From Protopterus annectens (taxonomy: Eukaryota; Chordata; Ceratodontiformes; Protopteridae), in NCBI RefSeq assembly GCF_019279795.1, contig NC_056744.1:907873571-907937570 (forward strand): a stretch of DNA of 64,000 bases, written 5' to 3'. The notes under the pieces are model-generated. The model worked only from the letters and a program-made list of their open reading frames with translations. It ran no database searches and was not told the origin of the DNA. How positions within the stretch are numbered: position 1 is the first letter of the stretch; every line of letters begins with the position of its first letter. Position numbers and translations under genes: made by a program. Below are positions 34,870 to 46,039 of the stretch, piece after piece.

Positions 34870-35927
34870 AATAATATAGCAATAACCCACGCCTGGGTGT
34901 GGGTAATGCTGGATTTACCCACGGTTGGTGTGGTTTGGTCATGAGGGCGAAGCCAGAGTGGCCAAACAAAGCCAACCGTGTGTAAATCCAGCATTACCCA
35001 CACCCAGAAGTGGGTTATTGCTATTTTACAATGACATTATTTAAGGAAAAAAAAATAACTTTTCTTAAATAATGGCATTGTATAATGCCTTCTTGCTGCC
35101 CTTCCGCAGCTGTCTGGTATTCTGCGGCAGTTCTGATGTACTGCGCATGCCTATGCCTACGCAGTACATCAGAGCTGTGTGCAAAAGCAACGGAGAAAGC
35201 AAGATCTCCATTGCTTTTTTCAAAACTGTCTCGCTATGTTAAACCCATTTAACATAGCTTTAAAAAAAGCAATGGAGAAACATTATATGACTCCTGATTA
35301 ATATTCAAATATGCACGCTGATTGGTCAGTGTGTACATTGTAAATCAGAGTTATAGTAATGGAAAAAGGTCCGGTCGCCCGGACTTTTTCCATTATTATA
35401 ACTTTTTTTTTTTTTTAACAGCAACGGAGAACGCAAGATCTCCATTGCTTCACACTGTCTCGCGATGTTAAAGGAGTTTAACATAGCGAGACAGCTTTAA
35501 AAGAGAGAGAGATTCTCCGTTGCTTTTTTTAAAGCTGTCTCGCTATGTTAAACTCATTTAACATAGCGAAACAGTTTCCAAAAAGCAACGGAGATCTTGC
35601 TTTCTCTGTTGCTTTTGCCCACAGCTCTGATGTACTGCATAGGCATGCGCAGTACATCAGAGCTGCCGCAGAATACCAGACCGCTGCGGAAGGGCCGCAA
35701 GAAGGCATTATACAATGCCATTATTTAAGAAAATTAATTATGTTTTTTCTTAAATAATGTCATTGTATAATAGCAATAACCCACTTGTGGGTGTGGGTAA
35801 TGCTGGATTTTACCCATGGTTGGCTTTGTTTGGCCACTCGGGCTTCACCCTCGTGACCAAACCTCACCAACCATGGGTAAATCCAGCATTACCCACACCC
35901 AGATGTGGGTTATTGCTATATTATTCA
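34870..35927. mobile_element. 1.06 kb palindrome made of nested palindromes (composite foldback)
   Basis: The outer ends gaataatatagcaataaccc and its reverse complement (right end) bound a symmetrical block. From each end inward come the same modules: (1) a 155-bp hairpin (34870-35027; 35769-35927) that is itself an inverted repeat; (2) a 55-bp hairpin around cattatttaag (35028-35085; 35710-35770); (3) a hairpin on ctgatgtactgcgca (35131-35174; 35625-35664); (4) palindromes on gcaacggag..ctccattgc; (5) three copies of a palindrome around ctcgctatgttaaac (35227-35260, 35455-35493, 35536-35574). A further hairpin around 35349-35402 lies between them. No open frame. Ends 0.5 kb before the HCCS coding exon. 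Confidence 0.88.
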
Positions 35928-36192
35928 TCATTGTTTGTCTTTGCCTGATTTAGATCTCACAAATAGTGCATCTCCATTTTCAGACAAGCTTGGTGTTTTT
36001 CTTGTCACACAATTATAAACCATATTTTTTTTCAGCAGCTTGTTTATCACTTATTTGAACATCTTAAGTGTCTGTTTTGCACATTCCTTCGGTTACTCAC
36101 CATCATTGTTTGTTTCTTGTAGCATTGTGCCTCTTTTCTGTGCTTCATTTGTATTTTCATGACTTGGCTAGTGATCTTTTCTTTGTAATAAA

Positions 36193-36256
36193 GTTTGAAC
36201 CATATGGATTCCATGAATTGTATTAGTTTGAACCATATGGATTCCATGAATTGTAT
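36193..36256. repeat. Two-copy tandem duplication, 32-bp period
   Basis: gtttgaaccatatggattcc starts at 36193 and again at 36225, essentially perfect. Confidence 0.9.
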
Positions 36257-36301
36257 TGACATCCATTTCTACTAATTCTGTTTATCAGATTACACTACAC
36301 T

Positions 36302-36331
36302 GCTGAGTCTGGCCTGCTGAGTCTGGCCTGT
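36302..36331. repeat. Two-copy tandem duplication, 15-bp period
   Basis: tgctgagtctggcc repeated back to back, about 100 bases before the HCCS splice acceptor. Confidence 0.85.
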
Positions 36332-36401
36332 CTCATAAAGTATGTTGATTTACTTTTTTTTTTATGTTGAGCACACTTGTTATGGAAGTTTTTATTTATT
36401 T

Positions 36402-36426
36402 TGCTTTTTTTTTTTCTTAATTTTAG
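36402..36426 (+). promoter_or_regulatory. HCCS: Splice acceptor of first HCCS coding exon
   Basis: A T-rich tract followed by cttaattttag ending at 36426. It shows that the first coding exon is not the first exon of the transcript, so an upstream 5' UTR exon must exist. Confidence 0.7.
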
Positions 36427-36546
36427 TAACCACGTTAAACATGGGGACATCAACATCAAATCCAGTAGTTTCAGCTGATGCATCAGTACAATCACAGCCA
36501 CCATCTCCCCCTGTTGGCTGCCCAATGCATGAAGAAAAAATGAAAG
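36427..36546 (+). CDS. HCCS: HCCS, first coding exon (ATG at 36441)
   Basis: Holocytochrome c-type synthase joins heme to cytochrome c and c1 in the mitochondrial intermembrane space. The coding part is 36441-36546 (35 codons plus one base). It opens MGTSTSNPVV and ends GCPMHEEKMK, strongly resembling the N terminus of vertebrate HCCS (..SGCPMHEGKMKGCP in mammals). The ATG has a good context (A at -3, G at +4). The MGxxxS start fits the N-myristoylation pattern. CPM at residues 27-29 is the first Cys-Pro heme-regulatory motif. The donor AAAG/GTATGT follows. A 33-residue in-frame extension upstream is rejected because it crosses the acceptor tract. The last base pairs with GT of the next exon to form Gly36. 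Confidence 0.9.
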
Positions 36547-37994
36547 GTATGTATGTGGAAGGAACTGTTTTAGCATGCATCAGTCGGATGAATGGTGCTG
36601 TAATCTGTTGCTGACAGAGTACTTGTTTAAAGTTTCTGTCATTATGCATATGTTTTTTGTGTGTCTTGGCTTCTTGTACTGTAAATGCTGTAGCATTTTT
36701 GAGGTACACGGACACTCCTTTAAAGTAAAATTATTATGTGTGTGTTTGGCTGCGTAACCTGAGCCCTTTGAAATGTCAGTGGAGTCATTGTGGTGCAGAA
36801 CTGGTATTTCTCCAGAGAACAGATGAACTGCATTTCGGGGAGCTAGAAAATCCATTTACTGGGTCTGGTTAAGCTCCACAAAATTATGGTCTGCAGAAGA
36901 GAGAATAATTGTCTGTACTGAATACCTTGTGTCTAGAAAAATGGGACCAACAACTTTTCGTTGAGATTTTCCCCGTAGGTATGCCATGATCTGTAGCAGT
37001 ACACTTTATGTACTATCATATTACTGATTTGAAACCATGGAATGAATTTGAGAAATGACTGGTTCCTTCCAAGAAAGTCCACAATTGCTTGTACCCACAT
37101 CCATTCTAATATTTTAGAATATGGAAAGAGAGAGAGGGAGTGAGAGAGAGGGTGTGTGCAATAACTGTAGTGCTCTCATTGCCTGTTTAAGGCAAGGGAG
37201 CTATACAATATAATTTTTCCAAATATGGGAAACGTACTTTTATTTGTTGGAATTGCAGACTAGTTTAGATGATGAACAGACAGTGCTATCCACTGCAGTC
37301 CTGAGAAGTGTTGGAGGTAAGTTGTGTGTTCTTTTGGATGCAACCACCATTTGTAGAAGTGTCTCAATAGGGGCTGGTATTGGCTGATGCTCAATGACTG
37401 AGAAGACTTTCTACTTTCTGTTTAATGTGGTTCAGTTTTTGAGATTATGTTGTCAAAGTGGTGGGAGGATTTTTATGTAACCTGTATAAGTGACAGTTGA
37501 GGTAAGGGGATGGGAAATCTTGTCCTTCCATGAGTGAGTAAATAAGTGATTGGTTTCAGAATTAGAGGTTATTTTGCACTGCTAGTTTTATACAGAGCAG
37601 AGAATAAATAACATTCAAAATATCATTGTTAGAAGCAGTAGTAATGTGATAATAACCATTACATACACAGTTGGCATAATGTTCAAGATCTTTATCTCCT
37701 ATGCACAATCCTGACTTCTGGGCAGTGCGTGATGCATACGTCTCAACCTCTTAGAGCAAGAAAGCTAGACAAAGCCTAAATTAAATGGAGGCCAAAGGCC
37801 CCAAAATAGACAGATTTTAAGTATTTTTCTTATGCTAGAATAAATGTTTTGTGTTGGCATGCATTTTTGAAGGATATAAAGTCTGAAATTCAAACGTGTG
37901 TCATTATTCTGGGAGTTAAGTCTTCAAGTGATTTACCAGAAAATCATAAAGTTTGAGAAACAGACCAAATATATGTGGTAAACATCTAGACAGT

Positions 37995-38100
37995 TAGAGT
38001 GGTATGGCCTCGTGCATGTCTCTGTGGGGTTCCTCCTACCCTCCCCTAAAAAAAACATGCTAGGTGTTTAAGACCTCACCCAAGAATGGCGTTGTGAGCA
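37995..38100 (+). repeat. SINE/LINE tail module
   Basis: ggggttcctcctaccctccc and the aagaatggcgttgtgagcag block align with 15905-15985 of the SINE. It joins smoothly to the 5' part of RTE-2, so it may be RTE 5' sequence. Confidence 0.45.
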
Positions 38101-39072
38101 GCACATAGACTGTAGATAGTGCATCTTGGGGGGAGTTGTATACACCAACCACTTTGGGCATCATCTGTAGTGCACAACATCTTCTGTGTAGGATAGCATG
38201 GATACAGACTGCATGCCATGTCAGGGCTAACCACTCAGGAGTGTAAAAGTGCCTAGTTGATTTGGTCGCATTGACTAATGTTGCCAAAAATGGGCATGTA
38301 TTTGCCAGTGATAAGTTTATTGATTACCTGGTCTGTAGGCTAGCCAATAGTTTATCTCCATCTGGCCAGCTTGGGTTACTTGGTATAGCTCTGTTGAGTG
38401 AAAGTTGGATGTAAGGTAATGAAGGATTGCTACACTTGGTATAGGTTCACTGACAGGACACAGCTTAAAAGTGTATGACAAAATGATAAGGAGGAGTCTG
38501 GGCATCCACTGTATTCAGGAGATAAAATTGAAAGGCAACGCAACAAATCCACTTGGCTTGAGGTCTTGAATCTACTGCTCAGTAGGAAAACAAACTAGAA
38601 ATGGTGTGGTAATTGTGGCATGGTAGATGCTTCAGAAGACAGTGAGGGATGTCATCAGAATTGGTGACAAACTCATGGAAGTTAGACTGAAGTGTATTGA
38701 TAAGGCAGTATTTGTAACTTCCACCTATGCCCCACAGCAGGGTTGTGATAGCAAGGAAAATAGTATATTCGGGTAACAGTTGCAAGTCCTTGTAGTTAAA
38801 GTAGGGCAACATGAGTTGGTGTTGGAGTGACCTGAATGCACATATCTGGATAGACAGAACAGGGTATGAGGACTGCCAGGGTGCAGATGGCTAGAGCAAC
38901 AGGAGTAATGAAGGAAAGGCCATTCTAGACTTCTGTCTGGCAAATAGATTGATAATGGTCTGTCTGGCAAATTGCTTGATAGCACTGAGTTCATAAAGAG
39001 TCAGTCACAAGATCACTTACAAAAGTGGACAACATGCAACTCTGGTTGACTTCCTCCTAGTAAGGAAAGGGA
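38100..39072 (+). mobile_element. RTE-clade LINE, copy 2, 5' part
   Basis: Matches RTE-1 from about 18012 to 18900: the 5' region, the endonuclease start near 38680-38750, and the block ending tcctcctagtaaggaaaggg. The match stops at about 39072. It is replaced by a minus-strand Penelope-like element. Heavily decayed, with local duplications (for example tctggcaaat near 38935 and 38963). Confidence 0.7.
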
Positions 39073-39424
39073 TAAAAACAAGCTAAATGAACAAGACGAC
39101 CAGGAAATGAGAGATGGAAGCCACAGACACTCCAGTAGCCGAAATCAAACACTTACCAAGACGAAAGCGCTCAATAAACAGACTTCTTCAGAATAAATAA
39201 AACCACTTGTGTGTAAACTTAAATGCATACTCCTGCCACGTGATAGGTTAACAATACCTTAATCATACCCCCAATTGTGATATAAGCCACAAAACGGTTA
39301 AAACCCTACAACAAATATGATTAATATATTCCCTATAAATCACATACAATAAGCAGATCTAAGTTTTAAAAAAGGACAGAGATTTTGTCATTCAAGCCAG
39401 GGAATACACTGGCATTTAATCTGA

Positions 39425-41202
39425 CCTGCTATTTCATTTCAATGAATTCTAAGTAGTCATAGACAGGGCCCCCCCCCCTCTGTCCCAAATCTACATGATT
39501 GGTGACACAAAACTTGAAAGAATGAGTGGGGAACTCAATGTGCCTGAAAAGGGCATTTTTATTGTCTTTGTTGGTTATGTCATAAAAATGTTGGTAAATT
39601 CTTTGTTTGATAGCTCTTTTTGTTTTGTCTACGTAACATCCATTGCAAGACTGACAGAGCCACATAGACCACCCCCTTAGAGTAACAAAAATACTTTTTC
39701 TTTGATCTAATTCTCCCGAAGTTCTTAATATAAATTTGTCCCTTGTCAGTCAAGAATTTGCATTGCGGCCCCCTGCCACTTTTGAAACTACCACCCTTCT
39801 CTACCAGAGGCGCAGTGGTCTCTCTCTAGTAACCCTTTAAGGGAAGCCTCCTTTTTGTAAACTATGGTAGGAGTTTTTCCAAGAAGGGCAATCTGCATCA
39901 AGGCTAAAAATATTCCAATGTTTCTTAATTTCCGAATGTTGTAGAAGCCAACATTAAATGGTAACACGTGGGCTCTCCCGAAGCTCATCTTATTGTCACT
40001 AACATCTGTCTGTCTTAATTCCAGACTAGTACCTAAAAGGGTACGATAAGTTCCTTCCAGTTTTTTCTTCTTCACCTCATCTATAATATCTACCACAAAT
40101 TGGTCCGGGTATCCCTTCTTAGTCAGCATGCCGTCCAATATTAAACACTCACTAAAAAAACTCCTCAAGGTCAGAAATCATTCTGGCCAGTCTGACACAT
40201 TGCCCTTTCACCAAAGCTTTTTTTATTTTTGGTGAATGGGGTTCCAGCTGCTGTAGTGTAGAAGTGAGTTTGAATAAGTGGGTTTTCTATATAACAGGAA
40301 GGAAAAGTTTTTTTTTTTTTTTTTTATTTATAATCCTTCTTCAGTGTCGCACCCAAGTAATTGAGTCTGTCCTTATCCACATTCATAGTGAACCTCAAAA
40401 AAAAAGGAGTAGTGTTAATAAATTCAAAAAATTCCCCCAGTTTGTCCTCCCCGTCTCTCCACAGCAGTACTATGTCGTTTAAATAATACCCATAGTGTAC
40501 CCAATAATTTTTTATAAGGCGAGTCCAACATGTAAAGATCTTCCTACTGCGACAGAACAATGTTAGCAAATACCGGGGCACAGCACGCCCCCATTGCTGC
40601 CCCTTGGGTTTGCCTAAATAACTGTCCTTCAGAGACCAAGAAATTATTCTCCAAGACCATTTCCATACAGATTCTTAATGTAAGAATGGTGTCGTGGTCA
40701 AAATCAGTGTTGATACACAAATAATCGTAAAAACCACTCAAGCCTCTGATCATGTGGGATTACCGAAAAGTCAAAAATGTCAATGGTAACCATCAATAAA
40801 TTGTCATCATAAAGTTCTTGCCTTACGTTTGAAAGAAAATCCCATGAGTCCCTAAAAATATATGGGTGGTAGTCCAAGACATGCTTTACCTTAAAATCCA
40901 TGAATTTGGCTATACAAAAGGTCTTGGATGCCTTTGCATCCACTATTGGACGAAGTGGGGGTTTAGTGATACATTAGTGTATTTTAGGAAGTGATACATT
41001 TGTGTATTTTAGGGATCCCGAAGATGGTAGGGATCCATGGATGTAGAGTTACTAAAAATGAATGGTTATCCAAAGTGATCTGCCCATTTAACAATAAATC
41101 ATCCAGGACCAGATCTGTATTCCTGTAGGCTATATTCAACTCATTACGAGAAACCTCAACATAGGTGTCACTATATAAAATTTCCAACATCCAGCGAGAC
41201 AT
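39425..41202 (-). pseudogene. Penelope reverse transcriptase + GIY-YIG nuclease, broken
   Basis: Order on the minus strand: FGIPKIHK (40984-41202), VTIDIFDFSVIPHDQRLEWF (40704-40943; catalytic Asp), FRQTQGAAMGACCAPVFANI (40544-40753), YYLNDIVLLWRDG and LNYLGATLKKD (40324-40581), a connector (39788-40168), and CNGCYVDKTKRAIKQRI (39429-39665), which is the YIG/KT..R region of the GIY-YIG domain. The reverse-transcriptase box reads YLND where relatives have YxDD, so an active-site Asp is lost. Frameshifts separate most pieces. Telomerase-like priming and GIY-YIG nicking are family features, not shown here. Confidence 0.78.
40965..41013. repeat. Two-copy tandem duplication, 25-bp period
   Basis: agtgatacatt..gtgtattttagg at 40965 recurs at 40990, inside the Penelope reverse transcriptase, and breaks its frame. 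Confidence 0.85.
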
Positions 41203-41207
41203 GTAGT

Positions 41208-42260
41208 TGAGAAGATGCTAGAGATGAAGAAGTGTGTCCAACTATTCTTAGACTTGCAGAAAGCATTTGACAGTGTCCCAAGAAAGATGATTTTGGACAG
41301 TGCTGTGATGGTTTGAAGTCTCAGAATCACTTGTAGAATTAGTGTAAGCTATTATAAGGAACCAAAGCAAATATAAACCGTGTTCGGACTGGCAGAGGAG
41401 TTCCCAGTGGATGTGGGTGTGCACAAGGGAAAGCTCAGAGACCAGTACATATTAAACTGTTCAGAGAGGACAGATCAACAAAGCTGATTATGTGGCATTA
41501 CAGGCAGACTCTGAAAAAGTACTTCAGTAAATGATAGAGTGGCATACAAAACTGAAGGCACTACTACAGACAAGCCAGTTGCAGTTGTAATGGAAGAAAT
41601 GGAAGAAATGAGAAGAAGCTTGAAACTGAGTTAGAAGGGAAAGTAGTGGAGCAGGTGAACATCTTCAGTTATCTAAAAGGGAGGGTTGAGGAGAAGGGAA
41701 GTCTGAATGAGCAAGTCAAAGATTGAATCAGAGGGACTGTAGGCAACTGGCACAGTGTTGAGGGTAGAAAGTGACAGAAGAATGTCAGAGAATCTAAAAA
41801 GTAAAGTGTACAAAACAGTAGTGTGACCAGTGCCACTGTGTGGTACAGAAACCTGGGCAGTGAAGGTAGAGCAATTGAGGAAGCTAGAAATGATGGAGAT
41901 GAAGTGCCGGAGTCAAGTAGTAGGTAGAACACATTAAGAAATTAAGGAAGTCGGAGCAGAAGCCCAGGTAGCTCCATGTGCAGAGAAGGTCAATGACAAC
42001 AGATTACAGTGGTTCAGGCACGTGTGCAGGAAAGCAGAAGACCGTCTGATGAAGATGATTTGGGACCAATAGGAAGAAGGCAAGAGAAAATGAAGATGTC
42101 CAGCAAAGAGATGGATTATGTGAGAGAAGACCTGCAACAGTTGGGCATCACTGTTAAAGGGGATAGAAAAAAAAATGGCATTTGGTCGAGAGAGATGGCA
42201 CAGTTGACTCAACAGCCTGACCCCATGTAGAAAATGGGATTGATGCTTATGATAATAGAG
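41208..42260 (+). mobile_element. RTE-clade LINE, copy 2, 3' part
   Basis: Resumes the match to RTE-1 at 19975 (tagttgagaag..). It includes the reading LDLQKAFDSVPRKMILD near 41250 and a GVCTRE-like block near 41410, then the C-terminal region to about 42260. It extends past the point where RTE-1 is cut, so it supplies the RTE 3' end. Confidence 0.72.
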
Positions 42261-42750
42261 TACACCATATCCAGAACTTAGAGAAGACTGCAGTACTTGC
42301 GAAGAACAAAATGACTGAAATGCTTAAAGAAGCTGGTGTACCTAATACAAGGAAGTGTACCATGTATACTTTGTTATAAATCAATCCTGTAATAAATATG
42401 TTCCAAATGCGTGGAAAATAAACATATCATCCAGAATACTCACTCCTGGCACAGTATAACAAGCCCATGCACAACACAGAATGTAACGCAAATTACACTA
42501 CAGACATCCCCACCATAAAATACTTGACAGCCACTCAGAAGCCCAACCACAAGACCAAAGTAACCTGTACCACATTATATAAAGTACTATTAAACAAACA
42601 TACTCGCACGTAAATCAACTTTTGTTTCTGTACTTTTGGATCATGACTGAAAATGGTCCAGACCAGTCCACCTACTTGGTTACCAAATAGTAAGTAAGTA
42701 AATGGAGTTTCTTGCCCCTTTTTGGAAAATTGAGCATTTTGAGTGCAGAA

Positions 42751-42803
42751 TGACTGGTAGTAGCTGACACAATATTAAAGCTGACTGGTAGTAGCTGACA
42801 CAG
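42751..42803. repeat. Two-copy tandem duplication, 31-bp period
   Basis: tgactggtagtagctgacac at 42751 and 42782. Confidence 0.88.
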
Positions 42804-43277
42804 TAGTAGGATTTGTCATGAGCACTGTTAGAATGAAAGGTTGGCACTGCTGTGTGACTGTAGTGAGTTGTTTCCTCTTTGCTGTGTAATAATTTGCAAA
42901 GCAAAGAATTTGCTCTGGTGTACCAAATATATCTTTGTTGTCCTTTTCAGGTTCCCTGCTGCCTTAGTTATAATAAACATGTCAAGGCTTTATACACATG
43001 TTGATTTTATTAATAGAGTGACTGATTTCCACTAGCAAGAAAACACAAACTTTTTGCATATTTTAGACGAGTAGCTGTTCTGCCTAGACATATGTTATTT
43101 TTTATTGATTGATTTTAATGGTTGGTTGACTGTGTGTTTAAAGATGCTTTTATAAATTACAGAGTACATTGTAGTAAATGTAGAACTGTGAGAGTTGGTC
43201 ACACACTGCAAAATAATTTTAATTGGCAGGCAGACCGTGATTAAAGCAAGTTTCTCTTTCTTTTGAATGGCTGTAAG

Positions 43278-43423
43278 GTTGCCCATTGAAGAAAGAATCT
43301 GAGAATGGTGCTTCAGAGAATTTTCCCGCTCCACCACATCAAGAAAGAGCTTATGATTACGTGAGCTGCCCGATGCGCGCTAGTAGACAAATGACCCCTG
43401 AAGATGTTGATCCCAGTAATATG
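43278..43423 (+). CDS. HCCS: HCCS, second coding exon
   Basis: 146 bases, entered in phase 1 and leaving in phase 0. It continues from the first exon with GCPLKKESENGASEN, PAPPHQERAYDYVSCPMR and EDVDPSNM. The HQERAY.YV.CP block is the clearest HCCS signature (HQERAYEYVECP in mammals), and the DPSN end also matches. It adds two more Cys-Pro heme-regulatory motifs (Cys37 and Cys66). The acceptor is a TTTCTCTTTCTTTTG tract with TAAG/G; the donor is ATG/GTAAGA. Together the exons give residues 1-84. The heme lyase core that contacts cytochrome c is not encoded in this window. Confidence 0.92.
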
Positions 43424-44635
43424 GTAAGACTTTATCATTTTTTTGCCATGCTTATTAGCTACTTTGCTAGAAAAATATTACCAAAAAATATGTGCACATC
43501 CTATGCCATTTTTGTTTTTTCTTAAGCAATCCGTATTCAGTATTTTCTCAGCTTAACCTTTATGGATCTCCTAATTTTGGCTACATAACCACTTGTCCCC
43601 AGTCCCTACCAGTTCTGTTTTGCCAGTCATACGGTTCTGATATCGGTCCTCATCATGAGCAAAGTCTTGCTCTTTAGATGTCTTATCCTGTTAATGGACG
43701 TCTGTGTGGCTATCCAGTTACCAGCCAAGACCGTTGTCAGCATTACTGCTACTGTCTTAGGAAAGAGCATGACATTGAAAGCTGTTCTTAATGCCAGATG
43801 TTCAGCCCAGCTACTTGGCACCAAAGCAGGGAAGAATGGCTGGCTCACTTCACAAAGATCACAGCAGTTAATAGCTCTTCGTGTATAGACTGGCATGATA
43901 TGATGATCCTTCTTTCAACCCAAGGCATAAGTTACACAAGTACTGGAACAAGGAGGTCCAGGACTGAACTTCTTTGAGGTAAATAAAGTGTTCATCTGGC
44001 CCTCAGTTCTTTAAGGTTGCAATCTCATCTTCCGATTGTGTGGACTCCATATGATTGAAAATGTCATCAGTAGAATTAAGAACTGAGTGTTTTTATTGAA
44101 TATTTAAACAGTACTAATGGCAGTCTAGAATTTATTCATGTGTTTCATATGGATGACATTTCCTTGACTTATTTCTCAAGGTATTTTAAGGGAAAGTGCA
44201 GGTTTTGCTGTAAAGAAGTCATATGTAGAAATGTAATTGCTTCTGTTACATCAGCTGCTATCCTTTCCTGATATAAAGAAATATAGCTAGAACTCGTATC
44301 TCATTGTCTAGAAACTTGATGGATAAAACATTCATTCATTTATGACATCCTCCACATGGAAGAAAAGGCTTTGAAGTTTGGGTTACATGATAGAAATTCA
44401 TTTAAGGAAAGTTGGAGCAGTGGCAGTAAGAACTAATATTGATGCTGCATGTTTAGTAAAAAAAAACTGTGCAGAAAATCACATTCTTTTTTATTAATTT
44501 TCTTGGTATTATACGCACATATAGAGCCTCAGCAGACCCTATTCTATCATACCTATTACACATCTGCAAGTCCCACAGTAGATCTGTAAGTCAACAGTAG
44601 AGTGAACACCCTCCTTAAGGGATTTCAATCTCTTT
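43424..44635 (+). other. HCCS: Start of HCCS downstream intron
   Basis: Begins with GTAAGA. No further HCCS exon could be found between here and the end of the window. 43560-43960 has some coding-like bias on both strands but no family I can name. Confidence 0.5.
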
Positions 44636-44639
44636 TGCA

Positions 44640-44860
44640 ACATACATACCCATCCTTCCAACATGTTGTTTATCACCAGAAAATACCTCTACTGTGGAAC
44701 AGTCTTCAACTTCACTTAAAGCAAAGTATTTATCTTAACTGTATTCAGATATAGTTTGGATGAATGGATGGGAAACCACAGATACATTCCCAGTTTAGCA
44801 GCCATGTCCCTCATGGATAGGGGCAACAAGTAAGTGTCCCAACATACCCTTGTTGAGTCT
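44640..44860 (+). mobile_element. Possible CR1 3' fragment, very decayed
   Basis: tactgtggaacagtcttcaa followed by ttggatgaatggatggga matches the layout of the CR1 ORF2 C terminus (LWNR.P..., then ..LDEWMG). Weak; could be chance. Confidence 0.3.
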
Positions 44861-46039
44861 GTGTTTGTTATTTGTATGCAAAATATAAGGGCTAAAAACT
44901 ACCATGAGAATGTAGGATTAGGCTTCTTAAGATGATCACAGATCAGTAGCCTAATAAGTACCTGTGAACCTATAGTAACCCTAGAGAAACTAGCAAGACA
45001 GTCAATTACTCCTGAAAGGGATCTAGGTTGTCAGAATAAATAAATAAAAAAGTGAAACAAAAGCATGGGATGTCCATTACTAAAAAATTAAAAATTGCTA
45101 AGTTTGTCTTTGTTTTTGCCTTTGAAATAAAGTATGTGATGTGCAAGTTTTAATAAGGAAAAGAGAAAAATCTCAACATTCTAATGCACAGCAGAATGAT
45201 ACTAGTCCGGTATCAACAAGAGATGAGTATAGATGTCAGTGATGGGGTAAATGTTATTTCATACATCATGCAGGGCACATACTCTTTTGAACAGATGAAA
45301 CTGTTGGTGGGTTGTATGAGGGATGAAGAAATGGTCTACGTGACCAGATAACTGCTTGGTACCTTTTACATAGACTGAACTAAAATATTCTTCTGTGAAC
45401 ATGTTAAGCAAGCAGTAATGCCTGACAGGGTGGGTGTTGTTGGTGAAATAATAGATTGCACCAGGGGGTGTTTTGAGGCCCAGTGCCCTAGGCAAAGGGC
45501 CTGTCCACCCCTTGAAGTTCTTACCCTTATAATGCCTATCCAAGAGGGACATTATGGTGCTTCAGTAATAAGCTGTCTGTTAAATATCATATTTTTTTCA
45601 TAGTATATAAATTATTTTTATATTTTTGAAATAAAATAGTTCCTCTACCTAATGTTCCAAACTTGATGTAGCATATGTGATTGATGTTGGAGAAAGTATT
45701 TTGCATCCAAAATATTAAGTTGTATAAACATTTAATGTCCACATGCACACAATGTGTCCAGCAACTACTGAAGCTTTCTTGATCAAGTACACTTTAGAAG
45801 TCTCATTGTGATTAAATGAATGAAAAAAAGTATACAGTGTAAAGCATTGCAACACCCCCATGCCTGCCAGCTGTCCGTTATTTTAATAATTTTGCCAAAA
45901 AATGTTTTTGCTCTAAATCACTAGTGATCACTGCTGGTCAATAGCTTTATACTGCTTTTTATTCTGAAAATGCCCATCTTTGGCTTAATTTTGTATTCTT
46001 GAACAAAGATGATTAGCAGTGTCTCTTGTATGTGCACAC
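44861..46039. other. Unassigned intronic sequence
   Basis: No gene or repeat recognised. Confidence 0.3.

Larger units (their letters stand above)
39073..41207 (-). mobile_element. Penelope-like retroelement inside RTE-2
   Basis: 2.1 kb, minus strand, with reverse transcriptase upstream and a GIY-YIG nuclease downstream, the defining domain order of Penelope-like elements. It begins at about 41207 inside the reverse transcriptase, so the N terminus is lost. 39073-39420 would be the 3' flank. Both junctions are defined by where homology to RTE-1 stops. About 1.07 kb of RTE that should lie between them is missing. Confidence 0.78.
36547..43277 (+). other. HCCS: HCCS intron, 6.7 kb
   Basis: Bounded by GTATGT and TAAG/GT, phase 1. 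36547-37990 shows nothing recognisable except a GA-rich patch near 37121-37160. Most of the rest is RTE-2 with an embedded Penelope-like element. 42261-42750 and 42804-43250 show nothing identifiable. Confidence 0.8.

Noticed and set aside
34870..35927. CRISPR array or satellite
   Set aside because: Units are inverted and nested, not regularly spaced direct repeats; vertebrate context.
36342..36440. In-frame N-terminal extension of HCCS
   Set aside because: It reads through the polypyrimidine tract and AG of the splice acceptor; the ATG at 36441 matches the family start.
43655..43888. Plus-strand frame as the next HCCS exon
   Set aside because: No resemblance to HCCS after residue 84 and no fitting splice sites.
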